From NCBI GenBank assembly GCA_946481425.1, contig CAMLNT010000172.1, forward strand, positions 1 to 5,015: a stretch of 5,015 bases of DNA, given 5' to 3'. This DNA is from an uncultured Brevundimonas sp. Its GTDB lineage: Bacteria > Pseudomonadota > Alphaproteobacteria > Caulobacterales > Caulobacteraceae. Made by a program: the position numbers and the translations under genes. The notes under the pieces are model-generated. The model saw only the letters and a program-made list of their open reading frames with translations. It was not told the origin of the DNA and made no database searches. Positions 5,013-5,015 of the stretch are shown here, piece by piece (within the stretch, counting starts at the first letter, position 1; the number at the start of each line of letters is the position of its first letter).

Positions 5013-5015
5013 CTG

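Overview
The window looks like ordinary core chromosome of a GC-rich alphaproteobacterium (roughly two-thirds G+C by eye, with G or C at most third codon positions). The best guess is Caulobacterales (Caulobacter, Brevundimonas or Phenylobacterium type). This rests on three things: the protein sequences; the gene set gltA, gltX, comEC, lexA, which from memory is a recurrent neighbourhood in alphaproteobacteria; and a GTTC-N7-GTTC LexA operator, which is the alphaproteobacterial form of the SOS box. The genus is an inference and was not tested by search.

Layout from left to right. Positions 1-382 (minus strand) hold the N-terminal third of citrate synthase, GltA, cut by the window edge. Positions 438-1844 (minus) hold a complete glutamyl-tRNA synthetase, GltX, upstream of gltA with a 55 bp gap. 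Positions 1819-3951 (plus) hold a ComEC-family membrane protein, the proposed DNA-uptake channel; its 5' end overlaps the 5' end of gltX. Positions 3952-4221 are a convergent spacer with a strong hairpin just after comEC, a short 9 bp tandem repeat and weaker inverted repeats. Positions 4222-4911 (minus) hold LexA, the SOS repressor. Positions 4912-5015 are the lexA control region, with a promoter-like pair, one perfect SOS box and one near-perfect box inside the promoter spacer. No gene can be called in the last 104 bp, although the end of a neighbouring gene could lie at the very edge.

The genes do not form a single pathway. gltX and gltA are head-to-tail housekeeping genes (translation and the TCA cycle). 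Each has a similar GGCGCTATAA element just upstream, suggesting separate housekeeping promoters. lexA shows clear autoregulation signals. comEC stands alone on the plus strand between them.

I found no mobile element, CRISPR array, RNA gene or clear accessory system, and I do not think this window holds a new multi-gene system. The points most worth a second look are the double operator at lexA, the probably leaderless gltX start that overlaps comEC 5'-to-5', and a ComEC C-terminus that cannot carry a metallo-beta-lactamase active site but has four cysteines. Possible small ORFs in the comEC/lexA spacer are weaker leads.
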